64,000 nucleotides of DNA from contig JAEILZ010000002.1 of the NCBI GenBank assembly GCA_018873225.1, positions 2,728,001 to 2,792,000 on the forward strand, read 5' to 3'. This document shows, one piece after another, positions 21,185 to 33,019 of the stretch (its first letter is position 1; each line of letters starts with the position of its first letter). Made by a program: the position numbers and the translations under genes. Source of the DNA: [Phialemoniopsis] sp. UDSM-2020. Taxonomy: Eukaryota > Ascomycota > Sordariomycetes > Thyridiales > Thyridiaceae. A model generated the notes under the pieces. It did no database searches. It was given only the letters and a program-made list of their open reading frames with translations, and was not told the origin of the DNA.

Positions 21185-23057
21185 TCAGAACCGGAATAGG
21201 GGGTTAACACCCCTGGCAAAGAGAGACAAATCTTCCAGACCTCGTCGGGAAGCCGCTCCTTCAGCAGCGCCAGCAGCAGTAGGCAGGGGATCGAACAGCG
21301 GCGTGTCAACCTCGCACGTCGCGCCCACCGCCGGCATCGTCCCGTTGACAAAGTAGGCCGCCGTCGTCGCCGCCGTGCAGCTCGAGTACATGGCCAGCGA
21401 CGCGTGCCCGAACCCCTTGTGCTCGAGCAGCACGCTGCCCTCGAGCGCGGCGCTCAGGTTGCGCGCCGAGACCAAGGGAGTCAGCGGGTCGTACGTGTTG
21501 CCGACGACGAGCGCGGGGAACCGCGTCTTGACGCGGAAGTCGCCGGCGTAGCGCTCGGCGGCGTCCATGCGCCAGCGCGCGCACTGCATCGTGATGGACT
21601 CGAGCACGTCGCCCATGAGGCGGCTGCGGCTGTGCAGGTCCGCCAGCACAGGGCCGACGTCGGACAGCGAGGAGGCGCGGCGCCGCTTGTCGGAGCACTT
21701 GATGGCGTAGTTTGCGTCGAGGAGGCCCTGCGACTCGGTGCTGCTGAGCTCGCCGAAGAGGAGGAACGGGTCCATGACGGCCGGGTCGAGGTTGGCGCCG
21801 TTGCTGTTGTCGGCGGCGGCGGAGAGCAGGTTGTCCAGGGCGGCGGTCAGGAGGGGCCACTTGTTTGGAGAGTAGAGGAAGCCCAGGATGGCGCCCTTGA
21901 CGAGATTGTAGTCTATAATGGTGGTCTTGTAGACGATGGGTGTGAACTTGAGCGTGTCGAGGAGGGCGTAGCTGGATGCCTCCAGCTCCGAGGCTGTGGC
22001 GTTGCGGCCGGCTAGAGCACACTTCTCGGGTCCTGCTACGACGCAGGCTTGGAATAGGGCCGTCCAGGTTTCGTCTGCGGCGGCGAACTGTTCCTCTTCG
22101 CTGCGGAGTGGGTGGAACAATGTCAGTGACTGTTTATAAAGGTGGATAGGCAACTTGAGTGTTAAGGAGCACTTACTTTCCATGGTAGTATTCATGTACG
22201 TTAAGCACACCATCGACAACCATTCTGTCAATCTTGTCGGGGAACATAGCTGCTGCCGTGGCTCCGAGGACAGTACCATAGGAGAAACCCCAGTATCGTA
22301 AGAGGCCATCCTCCTGGAGCGCATCAACAATGCTCATCATATCACGGACCACATACGCTGTGCCGATAAAGTTGCCAGTATCCTTGCCAGTAGCATAACA
22401 ATTGTCCGCCCAGAGACCAGAGAGGGCCCAGAGATAGCTGTCAGCTACGTCTGACGAGTTGCCCATGATCAGATGGTATTTTTCCCGAACAGGCTCCTGT
22501 TCCGGCGTGAAACAAGTAAAGTTGAGAGTCCTTCCGGTGGCGCTGGACGAGCAAATCTGTCAGTCACGTTTTAAAGGACTTATAATAGAGCTTGGACTTC
22601 AGAACATACCGAGGGTCAAATGCAATAAGGTCGTGCATGCCACCACTCATACTATCTCCGCGTCAGATAATTAGCATCACATTCCGCCTTATAGCATGAC
22701 ACCGTCGAATCAAACTCACACTTGAAGTGCTGGCGCCAATTGTGCCAAAGTATTGATGCCCTCCCCTCCTGGACCACCAAAGTTGAGCAGGATGCTTCCC
22801 TTAGATTTTCCATTTTTGGCTGGAACCTTGAGGAGAGTCTGGGGGTACGTCTTCGAACTGTTGCTCGAGTAGTCAACGGGGAGTGCGATATCGGCGCATT
22901 GGACGGGCTCAGTCGAATTGATGTCCTTGCAAGGCCCCCAGTTGATCGCCGTCTTGTTCGCGGTGGCCGCATCATCGCGGGAGTCAAGGGTTCTGGCGGT
23001 GGTAGTCAAGGCCAGACCGGAGCCGAAGAGGAATAAAGACGAGCCGGTGTACCTCAT
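21185..23057 (-). CDS. Secreted TAP-like alpha/beta hydrolase (peptidase S33 family)
   Basis: Exons 23057-22720, 22651-22610, 22542-22177 and 22100-21185 give 553 aa. The N-terminus (MRYTGSSLFLFGSGLALTTTA) is a signal peptide. LLNFGGPGGEG is the oxyanion-hole segment, and DLIAFDPRATGRT crosses two introns. Nucleophile Ser214 lies in WGFSYGTVLG, Asp453 in VGNTYDPLTP and His481 in KGFGHASLAM. The last two lie in the C-terminal TAP-like domain. This architecture matches Streptomyces tripeptidyl aminopeptidase and many secreted fungal proteins; a role in extracellular peptide trimming is likely but specificity is unknown. The second intron skips an AG at 22553-22554 in favour of the one ending at 22543; only the latter keeps frame and the DPRxTGRT motif. 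Exon 4 from 21300 to 21850 is far more GC-rich than the 5' exons. Confidence 0.9.
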
Positions 23058-24280
23058 GGTGGTTCTGCTATACTCGAGGAGAGAAGTTCAAATAAGATTG
23101 GTCAACGGGTTGTCTAGAATGCATCGACTATCAAACGAGTGGGAGTTAATGCCCGTTATATACATATCCTTCTCGGCATCTCCACAGTTATTGAGACCTT
23201 ATTTCTATTATGCAGTACTCTGCAAAACAACCACAACTAGCACAGAGTTGTCTACGTCCTGGGCCACGGCCATCTACAAACACATCATCTCGGAATTGGC
23301 CTCCCGGGCTGTCGGGCACAGTGGGGATCACGGACAGCAATGGCGAAAATGGTTGGTTCGCATTTGAATACGGGCGGGTCTACAATACCTATATACCTAT
23401 GTAAGCAGCATGGGGTTTAGCGGCCGAGCTCAGCCCTGCAACCTGGAGATGACGATGGCAAATGCCGAACGGCGATCATTTGACAAGGCATACTTTTAAA
23501 ATCACTAACGTACACATGCTCTGCGGGCCCTCGGTGAAGAGGCACGATTTCTGTCAGTCTCTGTTACGAATACGCAGAACCTTGTCAAGCTGCGAGCACA
23601 CGGCGAAGCTCACGATCTCGAAACAAGAGAGCAACCGGCGGGGCCGCTTGTTGTTGTTGTCGACATCTGGAACACCTTATTGGTTCTCGTAGGCGTCTGC
23701 CTGATAGCCAACTCAATATAGGACCCGGTACACGTCATGCACCAGACCCCGTGTATACCGATCGTCTAAGCGGCCAATGGCTATCGCGTACCAGTATGAA
23801 AAACCACACAAAAGCGGTTATGTATATATCACGTCAGCAGGATAATATCGCAACACTTCTATAATTCGAGGCCAGAGCTCTAGGTCACGTCTCCATTCCA
23901 TTGACTGCCCTGCAGGTTGGGTTAGGTGGCCGAAGAAAGGTAACCAAGGTTTGATCTCGGAGACTCGGCTGTGCTCAGGACCACTTGGTATGGCGACGGC
24001 TCGGCGCCATGCGGTAGGGTGCCCCTGAAGGGAGAGCACATCCTTAGCCGCTTGACCCCAGCCAGTCATGAAACAAAGTCATTCCTACCAGTAGTCACAA
24101 CTGGAAGACTAGAAGACATATCGAGAAAGAAACCAAGTCAACCCATTTCATTGAATGCATTTCATTACACAAAGTTGCCCGTAAAGTTCCAAACTACCCA
24201 AGTGACTTGTACGCATGACACTCATTACCGGCAAAAGAAATCAAAAGCCTTTATCGTCGTCATCATTCCCACCAACAGCC
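23058..24280. other. Intergenic, 1.2 kb, no gene seen
   Basis: This holds the upstream region of the TAP-like hydrolase and the 3' UTR of SMC4. Open frames are short and unrelated to known families. Confidence 0.5.
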
Positions 24281-27200
24281 TCACCGGAGCTGTTGCGTCA
24301 GTTGCACAGTCTGATTTTGTTGCTGCTGTTGCTGCTGACCCGGCCTGACAATGTAGTCCTGGTTCTCGATTGTCACACTCTTGGTCATGTGGTTGACCTT
24401 GTAGACACCGACCAGGCGGGCCGCCAACTCGAACATGTTGTTGCGCAGGGAGATGACGATGAACTGGGCGTTCTTGGTCCGCTCCTTGATGTAATTGGCG
24501 ACAATCGAAACCTGAACATCAGTTCGTTAGCATCTGTAAACACTTGCACCCACGGATGGGGACACTTACATTTCGGAAATCCAAAGCAGCATCAATCTCG
24601 TCCATGACATACAGAGGCGTGGGCTTGTAGTGATGCAGTGCAAACACCAAGGCCAAACTACTAAGTGTCTTCTCACCACCGGAGAGGTTACTGATGTTCT
24701 TCCAAGACTTCTTGGGCGGCATGACACTGAACAGGATACCCTCGGAGAAGGGGTCGAGCGAGTCGACGAGCTCGAGCTCTGCGTTACCACCCATCGTGAT
24801 CATCTGGTACATTTCCTTGAGGCGCAAAGAGATCATGCTGAAGCCCTCCATGAAACCCTCAAGGCGCAGTTTCCGCAAATCATCGCATCTCTTCTTGGCA
24901 GCATCACGAGATGACACGGCAGTCGCGAGATCTGAGGACCGAGCAGCATGCTCTTCGACACGGCGGCGGTATTCGGAGAGGACACCGAGGTCAACATTGA
25001 CATTCTGGGTCTTCTCCTCGAGCAAGGCAATCTCGCCCTTCAGGGTCTCCTTGCTCATGTCGGCAAGCTCGTCCTTCGAGTAGCGAGGCAGCTCCAGGGA
25101 AGCAGCGCGGTTGATCACTGCGGTGGTGTCGGCCTCCAGCTGTTCGTTGGGGTCAGGTTCCGGCGTTGATTCAAGCGCGGCTTGCTCCTCGTCCGTAGGC
25201 TCGTCCTTAACGACTGGCTTGCCGTACTCGAGGTCATGGATATCTTGCAAGGCTAACTTGGACAGCTTGTCGTCCCAGTACCGTTGCCGCTTCTGGTTCT
25301 CGACGAGAACCTTTTGGTTCTCCTCCAGCTTGTTTCGCATTTCGATCTCAACTGCGCGAGTAGTGTTGAGTTCGGCAGCCTTCTCGTCGAGCTCCGATTT
25401 GAGCTCCACCAATTCTTGCTTCTTGACCTTGAGGCTTTCTTGGGCTTCGGTCACTGCAGCCTCAAGCGACTCAGCCTTGTCACCCTGGGTCTGGATCTCA
25501 TTGTCGAGCTTCTCCAGGTCCCGAGTGCTGGCGTCCAGCTCCTTGGTAGCTTTGGCTCGATCCTTCTCAAGTTTGGCGCGCTGCTTCTCGGCCTTCACCT
25601 TCTTAACTTCCGCGGTGGAGATCTCCTCGTTGTGTGATGAGATTTCTTCTTTGATAGAATCGACCTTGGCACGTTGAGCCCTGAGTTTCTCACCACCAAC
25701 TTCCATGATCTTGTCTTGGAGCGCCTTGATCTCTTCCTCGACACTGGCCGTCTCGCCGTGAAGCTTCTCGACCTCCTTGTTCAACTTGGAGATCTCCTTC
25801 TGCAGCGCAGCGACGCGGTTGTCGTCTGACTGGGAAGGCTGGTGCTCCTTGCTCAGCTCCTTGATGCGGCGCTGAGTATCGGCCAGGTTCTTTGCAGAGC
25901 TGCCAAGCTCGAGGTTGATCTTTTGCATCTTGGTCTCGAGCTGTGGGATTTGCTCTTTCAGTTCCCGGAGACGGGTCTCCATTTGTCGCTGGTATTCCTG
26001 GAACTCCTGGAACTTTTTCTCCCACGAATCCCTGTCATCCTCAAGTTTGTTGACTTGCTCCTTTGACGTGTCGGCAACAAGCTTCGAGGACATGAGGCCC
26101 TTCTTCTTCGACGTGCCTCCACCGGACATGGTACCAGACTTGTCGATGAGCTCTCCATCAAGAGTGACGACGCGCCACCTCCTGGCGCCGTAGGCAATAC
26201 GGTTCGCTTGTGCTAGATCCTTCGCGACCAGAGTATCTTGCAGGGCGTGGTAGAATGCAGGACGGAACTTGTCCTCCTTGGCATTGACCAAGTCGAACAG
26301 TCGTGGCGCTTTCTCGGGTGTCTCGATGGGGTTGAGGTCACGAACGCGGAGCTTGTCCAAGCAGATAAAGTTACCTCGCCCAAGATTGGTCTTGCGGAGA
26401 TACTCGATGCATTGTTGGCCTGCCTCAACGGTATCGGTGACGAAATTGTCCAAAGCACCACACGCGGTAGAGATGGCGACATCGTACTTGGGATCAATAG
26501 TCCCCAGGTTCCCGAGTCTGCCATGGAAGCCCTCAATACGGCCAGATTCCTTCATCCGCATGAGTGCGGTCAGGACATTGCTCTGAGTCTGGGTCTGCGC
26601 AAGGCTTGAACGCGCCTCGTCAGCCTTTTGCCGGGCGTTTGAGAGCTTTGACCTGATCTTGGGCTCCTGTTGGGCAAGAATATCCAGCTCAGAAACACAC
26701 TCCTTGGCCTCCTTCTCTAGCTCATCTTTCTGGACCTGGCAAGCCTCGAGTTCTTGTGTCTTCGCGGCTCGTCCCTCCTCGATAGAGGCAATCTTGTTCT
26801 GCATCTCGTCGAGGGCCACAGCGCCTGCATTAGCCTTCTCCTGAAGAATAGCAAGCTCACTCTCGGCAACGGCGATGGCGGATTGCTTCTGATTGATCTT
26901 CTCGTTCCAAGGTTCGAGGGACTTCTGCTTGGCCGCAATCTTGTCGGAAAACGACTGGGTCTTGCCCTTCAGGCCCTCACGAATGTTCGTAAGCTCAGCT
27001 TCGGCCTCAACAACCTGCTGCTCAAGGTCGGCGATCTCCTGGTTGCGGGTTTCGATGTCCTGTCCACATTCCTCGATGGTCTGCTCGGCCTCGGCTGAGG
27101 TGTTCTCGGCGTTGGCGATGGTCTTCTCAAGCTTCTTACGCTTGTCGGTCAAGAACTTGCGCTTCTCCTCAAACTTGACGCGCTCCTGATCGAACTTGGC

Positions 27201-28812
27201 CATTTCCTTCGCCAGGTTCTGCGTTTCCTTGTCTTGAGTATCGTACTCTTTGCTGCCCTTGGAGTAAGCCTTTTCGAGATCCTTGATAACCTTCTCGCTT
27301 CCCTGGTGCTTCTCGAGTTCGGAGTCGAGCTCTGCCTGGATCTGACCGATCGCCTCTTCGGTGACAGCAACGTTGTCACTGCATTCGCTGATGTAGACCT
27401 GGTAGAGGGCAGACTGCTTCATCACAAGCTCGTTCTCGTCCCGGATGTAGGCAATTGCCTTGTTCTTCTTGTCTTCGAGGCCGTTCTTCTCTTTCTCGAC
27501 ATGCTGCACGCGCCCGCTCTTCTCCATGCAGATGTCGTTTAGAGTCTCGACCTCGGTGGCGGATTCCTCAATCGGGGTCTTGTATTTTGATGTGCCGATG
27601 ATGTCCTCCAGATATTCCAGAAGACCATCCTCGTGCTCGTTACCAGCCTTCGGCTTCATTTGGGCGATGGACTCGACCTCACCCTGCAGGATGAGGAACC
27701 GCTTGTGATCGAGATCAACCCCTCGCTCGCGCAGAAGAGTAGTGACAGTTGTGAAGTTGGACGTCTTGCCATTGATGTAGTAGGTGCTGGAGTTGTTCTT
27801 GAATGCCTTTCGCGAGATGACGAGATCTGACTCGGGAATGACATTGTGACCACCGCCAGGCTGTTCACGAGAATTTATTAGTACATACAATGATTCTGAC
27901 AGACACTGCGTTTCTTACCATGTCCATGACCTCCTGGAAATGCACCGCGACCTCACAGTAATCCAAGTCAGGATACTGTGCCGAATTGTGAATAAGGGCA
28001 GACAGCTTGCCCTGTCTCATCTTGCTTGCCCTGAAGCCGAAGACGAACAGCAGAGAATCGATGACGTTGGACTTGCCGGAACCGTTGGGTCCGACGACGG
28101 AAGAGAAGGTCGTATGGAAAGGGCCAACCTCCTGTCTTCCAGCGTAACTCTTGAAGTTGGTCAAAATGAGATAGGTGATAACAATTCGTGATTTTGGCCC
28201 AGTATCCTCGATGATAGGGATAGTCATGGTTCGCGACTTGAGGACGATATCCATGGGTTTCTCGAGTATGGTATCCATAGCCTTGATTGGCTTGATGGCG
28301 GTGAGTGTCTCGTCCGCCATGGAGGACGGGGTAGGCTGTTCGTTGATTGAGTTGTTGGTAATGTCCGTCAACGGTGTGCCAGGAACCTGCATCTGTGACG
28401 GCTCTGGAGAGGCCGACGGCTGGGGAGTAGGCATCGCTGGCGGAAGCTCTGGTGTCGCGGCCTTGGCTGCTCTGGGCGCGACACTCTTGCGCTTGCGCGG
28501 CGATGCCTTCTTGGGCGGTGAATCGGCATCCATCACCGTCGCGGTCTGGTCGGCCTCGAGGATCTCGCTAGGCTCAACACTGGCGGCGGGCGCAACACTC
28601 CTCCTTGGTCTCCCTGGCTTCTTCGGTGTGATGGGCGTCTCGGTGGTGGTCTTTCGCCGTCCGGCAGATGATTTCCTGGGACTCTTTGCGGGCGCAGGTG
28701 TGAAATCGTCCTCGCTGTCCTCTGCGACCGGCGGCGGCGCGTCAACCATTTCATCGTCTGATTCAATAATGGCTGTGCGCCGTGTGGTGCGTCGGGTCGT
28801 CCGAGTCGACAT
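24281..28812 (-). CDS. SMC4: Condensin subunit SMC4
   Basis: Exons 28812-27919, 27860-24570 and 24511-24281 join in phase 0 to 1471 aa, a normal SMC4 length. Residues 1-170 are a disordered basic/Ser-Pro-rich extension with an AT-hook-like PGRPRR (67-72 region) and several S/T-P-x-K/R sites. The head half begins near residue 206, with Walker A GPNGSGKSNV at 241-250. Long heptad coiled coils flank the hinge at about 735-885 (GRLGNLGTIDPKYDVAI to SGGGTSKKKG). The second head half holds the ABC signature LSGGEKTLSSLAL near 1355 and Walker B LYVMDEIDAALD near 1380. The Gln-rich tail (QQQQQQNQ) is close to the C-terminus. SMC4 pairs with SMC2 in condensin, which compacts mitotic chromosomes by ATP-driven loop extrusion. 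The N-terminal length and the absence of an acetylation-type KKE motif separate it from cohesin SMC3. It is divergent from the ELYS gene. Confidence 0.97.
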
Positions 28813-29292
28813 CGTGGTCTGGTCGGGAGCCTAGATAAAGCTCTCTGCAAACAAATGGTAGAAAGAAGATAAAAGAAAAGAAAACGTCAAAGGCGCGAAG
28901 AAGTCGAAAAGTCGGTAGTAGTTCGCGCCTGGCAACAGTAATGGTGATCGCAAAACGAATTTAGTCGCGGTGTTGCTCCATCCCCCACTGTTGATATTGC
29001 TTCCCGAATCGGGGTGTGGTAAACAAAAGCAAGCCACTGCGTCGGAGCCACAGCGCGAGCGCGACCTGCTTCGGCTCTGACTGGTGCGCTAGGCCGAGCT
29101 TGGACCTTCGCGCGTTTTGCCTGCAGTTGAGGCACGAGCCGCTGTACGGTGCTAAGCCATAACTGGATAGCGCTCCACACCAGCATCAACCCCAGCTATC
29201 TTACTTCACTGCTTGCTCTGGCGCTGTAGCCCAGGCCAAAACCTCAAAGTGATCAAATCCAGCATCGCGAATGCGCATAGGGCAACGTCACC
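28813..29292. promoter_or_regulatory. Bidirectional promoter region SMC4 / ELYS with MCB/SCB-like site
   Basis: Only 480 bp separate the two start codons. On the minus strand 29118-29106 reads AAAACGCGCGAAG, which contains the ACGCG core of MluI-box elements and a CGCGAA core like the Swi4/6 box. Both are sites used by MBF/SBF factors for G1/S genes in yeasts. The stretch 29049-29061 is also CGCG-rich. Use of these sites here is inferred, not shown. Confidence 0.4.
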
Positions 29293-30358
29293 ATGGCTGC
29301 AACACTGGACTACACGCAATTTCATCAGGTATTCAAGCCTGATGTAAACTCTCCCTACGACCAACACCTCATCCGTGAGGTCGAGGCCAACCGGAAGAGC
29401 ATGAATGGGCTATTGTTTATCGACCGGGTCCTCAAGGCGATGGGCATCACGAAAGGTGCGCCTACAGAACGCATGCGATCTCTGCACCTACATCCATAGC
29501 TAACCATCATATTGTCTGCAGCAAAAGTCTATCCTCCCCGCGGCGAAAACGGCCTACACTCTCTGCACCAGCATATCTGCGCGGCCAAGATGTCAACACA
29601 TCACAAACTCTCTGTCCTCTACTACCTTCTCCTCGACCACGACGACGCTCAGAGCATGCGCGTGCAGAGCGCAGAGACGTTCGCTACCGAAGCCGGAGTC
29701 CCTAGAAAGTACCAAGTCTTCATGGGTGGCCTGTGGCGTATGGATCGACGGCAGTTCAGCGTATGGTGTCCACAGATGCAATACACACTCCCCCAGATGA
29801 CTCTGCTAACCAATTGTGAAGGTCGCCCTAGAGTTTCTAGCCCACCCATCCCTTCTTCCTGAGTTTTCCGACGATATCATCACGGTGCTTGTTCGTCAAG
29901 CGGAGAACAACGACTACGGGTTGGCCCTTGCGTATTACCACTCGGTGCAACCAGTCATCAGATCATCTGAGACGCTGGAGCTCCTGTTCGGGGCGATAGC
30001 GAGGACTTCTGTCGTCGAAGCCTTCAACTTCACGAGAACGCAGCCTGAGCCGGCGCGCCAACAACTATTCGAACAACTCATCATCTCAGTCTTGAGCGGC
30101 TCAGGAAGTCAAGATACTGCAACGAGATCCTCCGAGCTGGTAGGCCTCCATTTCGATTCGTCGGAAGAGACGTGGTTTCACGAGTACCTGACCACTGGAG
30201 ATGGCCGAAAACTCAAGAAGGCTAAGGACACGGTGGTAATGAGGTCGCTTGTTACTGGGCAGTACGGTTCCGGCTTCGGCGAGAAGCAAATGGCTGGCCA
30301 GTGGGGAGTTGTTCTGCAAGGCTTCAAGCAAGGTATGGGAGGCCGCGTGGGCCAGTAG
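29293..30358 (+). CDS. ELYS-domain nuclear-pore assembly protein
   Basis: Exons 29293-29455, 29522-29760 and 29822-30358 give 312 aa. The protein is nearly all the helical ELYS-like domain (Pfam PF13934). It starts near [28 protein letters not shown] and continues through [55 protein letters not shown] and [14 protein letters not shown]. In animals ELYS seeds nuclear pores on chromatin by binding the Nup107-160 (Y) complex; fission yeast has a short version, Ely5. Like Ely5 this protein lacks the N-terminal beta-propeller and any AT-hook, so only pore docking is expected. The second intron uses donor GTATGG and acceptor GAAG, both acceptable; the join [11 protein letters not shown] reads through conserved helix. 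It is divergent from SMC4. Confidence 0.88.
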
Positions 30359-31551
30359 AAAAGTTATGTGGCAAGGTCTTTTTGCATGGCATTGGCGTTT
30401 GGCTTAGATTTGGGATAAGAACGATGGCTACAAACTGCGGGCATGATACCCCATGCACTTGCGTTGTTCACTTGCAAGTCAACCCTTTCAGTGGAAATCA
30501 AGTGAACTACCTGGATAGGAAGGGCTAGGATGAAGGATCATCGTGGCCCACAGGCCCACAGATTACCGTCCTCAATACTACATGATACACAAAAATGTTT
30601 ACTGGCACGGGCTCATGAATGTGACATGGCAGCGAACTTATCTTGTCGTCCGATTCAGCAGCTTGGCTTTTTGCTGTTGAGGAGGGGATCGATCCATGGA
30701 TGACTGATCCACGGCCCGGCTGTCCTAGATTGTGGGCACTTTAGGCTCCACGCAAGGTGCACTGACGGCACCATGCACCCCCTCACAAGGGTCGACGGGC
30801 GCTAAACCTAACTAACTTCGGTCCCTGAAACTCGGTTCGACCTGATCTGCGGCTCCCAACGTCTCATTGACCTCATGACCGATCCTGGTTTCTGGGAACG
30901 AGAGGAGCCTCAAAAGACTACATGGGTGCGAGCCCAGACTCTTTCATCCCATATCCCTTGTCATCTGTCTAGCTGGGTCGATTTCGAATATCTCTAGCTT
31001 CTCCAGGTCCCTGACTTCCACCAATCAGTGCATAGCAGTCATGTTATCGCATTTGCGCGAGTGCGTAACGAGGGCCTTCACGATGCCCTCCACGGCATGG
31101 CCTCAAACATAGCACTCGTCGTGGAGGCGCTTGTCAGGGGCCCGCCAATGGAATGAAGGAGCTTTGAAAGGAAGCTTATTCGAGCAATCGTGCGAATCAG
31201 GGGATGGCGCAAAGGCGCATGACGTTTCTGATCCGCGCTCTCCGGCGTTGTTTGCATTCATCCTTACCTCCGCCCGGGCGATCATATATAAGCTCGGGTG
31301 AGATCTGCCCAATGCCTTCATCGTGACTCTTTTGTGTCTGCATCCAAGGTTCAATCTTGTCAGTTTTCGTCGTCTTCGTTCTGTTCACTTTCTTTCAGCC
31401 GTTAGGCCCTTTCCATTCTCTACGAGTTCTGTGAGCTCTTACATTCTTTCTTCGCTTCGTGTCGATAGCATCTGTGCCAAACACATTAGGACCGGTCCTT
31501 TTATTATACGATTTACTCTGATTTGATCCAGAACCTTGTTTCTCAGTCACA
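30359..31551. promoter_or_regulatory. Intergenic; upstream region of the secreted 's17-like' gene with TATA box
   Basis: The left part is the 3' UTR of the ELYS gene. Near the right end a clear TATA-like CATATATAAG lies at 31283-31292, about 265 bp before the ATG at 31552. It is followed by a long CT-rich leader (31320-31550), typical of strongly expressed fungal genes. No other gene was seen. Confidence 0.55.
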
Positions 31552-32543
31552 ATGAAGTTCCACACTGCCGCAGTTCTTGCCTCCCTTCTGGCCCTGGCCT
31601 CCGCCGCTCCGGTCGACCCGGCCTGTGAGCTCTCCTCCACCTCATCGTGCACCGTCATCATCACCACGGTCCTCTCCACCGACGTGGCTTCCGTCATCGC
31701 CACCATCCCCTCCGCTACCGTGACCACAGCGGCAGTCGCCGGTAAGTCAAGCTCCTCCGGACACAAATTCGGACCCAAGACTAATCATCCCCCCTTACAG
31801 GCGTCAACGTTCAGACCTTCACCGGCACCCTGGGCGGCGCCCCGCCACCCGTCATCTCCGGTACCGGCACCCGCCCCTTCTCCGTCGGCGGCGACACCTT
31901 CACCGGCATCGGCGCCGCCCTCGGCCGCTCCTGCGACAAGCAGCACAACGCCTGCGCCAACGCCGCCAACAGCGGCCAGCTCGCCGGCGGCGTCGGCCAG
32001 TGCGACGCCCAGAACAACGACTGTCGCGCCCTCATCAGCAACGCCGCCAACAAGGTCCGCCGCCAGGCCGGCGCCCTCGACCTCGGCTCCTGCTCCGACC
32101 CGACCATCCTCTTCGAGGAAGGGCTCGACGGCCGCAGCCAGGCCGCCTTCATCGCCGCCAACCAAAAGGACTTCAACCACGGCTCCGCGCTCAACATCGG
32201 CGTCATCGCGGGCTTCATCTGCCAGCGCCTCGACTCTTCGTGCAAGGCCCCCGCCGCCGTGCAGTCGAGCTGCGCGAGCGCGAGCGCCGCCGCCGTGGCT
32301 GCCACGCAGGACCAGAGCGCCGCCGACGCTTTCAACGCCATCATGGGCGGCGGCGCCGCCGCCGGTGCCGGTGGTGTGGCGGCTAGCACGACTGCCCCGG
32401 CCGCCGTCCAGACCCCGCCTCCTGCCTCTGGCAATGGTGCTGGTGCCGACGACGAGTGCAGCGCCGTCGCTTCCAACACCCCTGTCGAGGCCGCTACTCC
32501 GACCGTGGGCGCTGTCGTCATGACGATCACGTCCTGTGTGTAA
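31552..32543 (+). CDS. Secreted fungal protein of the 'ribosomal protein s17'-misnamed family
   Basis: Exons 31552-31741 and 31801-32543 give 310 aa. Residues 1-19 form a signal peptide (MKFHTAAVLASLLALASAA). A Ser/Thr/Val-rich stretch follows, then the family core: FTGIGAALGRSCDKQHNACANAAN, GQLAGGVGQCDAQNNDCRALI, then LDLGSC and ICQRLDSSCKAP. The even number of cysteines in the core suggests disulfides. An Ala/Gly/Pro-rich C-terminal region follows and ends CV. Homologues are widespread in ascomycetes and often annotated as 'ribosomal protein s17', but nothing here resembles a ribosomal protein; an extracellular or cell-wall location is far more likely. No enzymatic motif was seen. The TATA box and strong codon bias suggest high or regulated expression. 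Confidence 0.85.
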
Positions 32544-33019
32544 GACCAAAGTCTCGTCGTGACGTGTAGGGTGAAAGGCGTTCAGGATCTGGAACTTCAA
32601 TAACCGGGTAGGAGGGCAAGAGCAACGATAGTGTAGTCAATAGAATATGAATGGTGATGGAAGCCTTTCCTGAGTAAATCATGCATGATATGTGACTGGA
32701 TGGTCTGAACCAGCTGAGAGTTCTAAAGCAGTTGTTAGTCTAGGACTTTGTGCTTACAGAATGTAGTCACTAGCAATGAGGATCAGATTGAAAGGTTGTT
32801 TGAAATGTTTGCATATTATGCTCTATATTCTAAATATGGTGTTCATACAAAAGAGGTATTACAGATGCAGGCTGGTGTTTGCTCAACATTAGATGGAGCA
32901 AAATGCTAGTAGGAAAAAATCATTAGAGAGATCATGCATCAATGCATTAGGCGTGATCGTGCGAATGCAGGAAAGTATTTTTCGTCCAACTCGTCCGTCA
33001 TCATAAAACAATTTTCCGA
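32544..33019. other. Intergenic between convergent secreted-protein genes
   Basis: This 476-bp AT-rich stretch holds the 3' UTRs of both neighbours. Nothing else was seen. Confidence 0.6.

Noticed and set aside
21404..22015. 203-codon + frame opposite the TAP-like hydrolase
   Set aside because: Antisense shadow of the GC-rich exon 4; composition is Val/Ala/Gly/Glu only.
31785..32600. 271-codon minus-strand frame opposite the secreted 's17-like' gene
   Set aside because: Shadow of the GC-rich second exon; the + strand has a signal peptide, intron and conserved cysteines.
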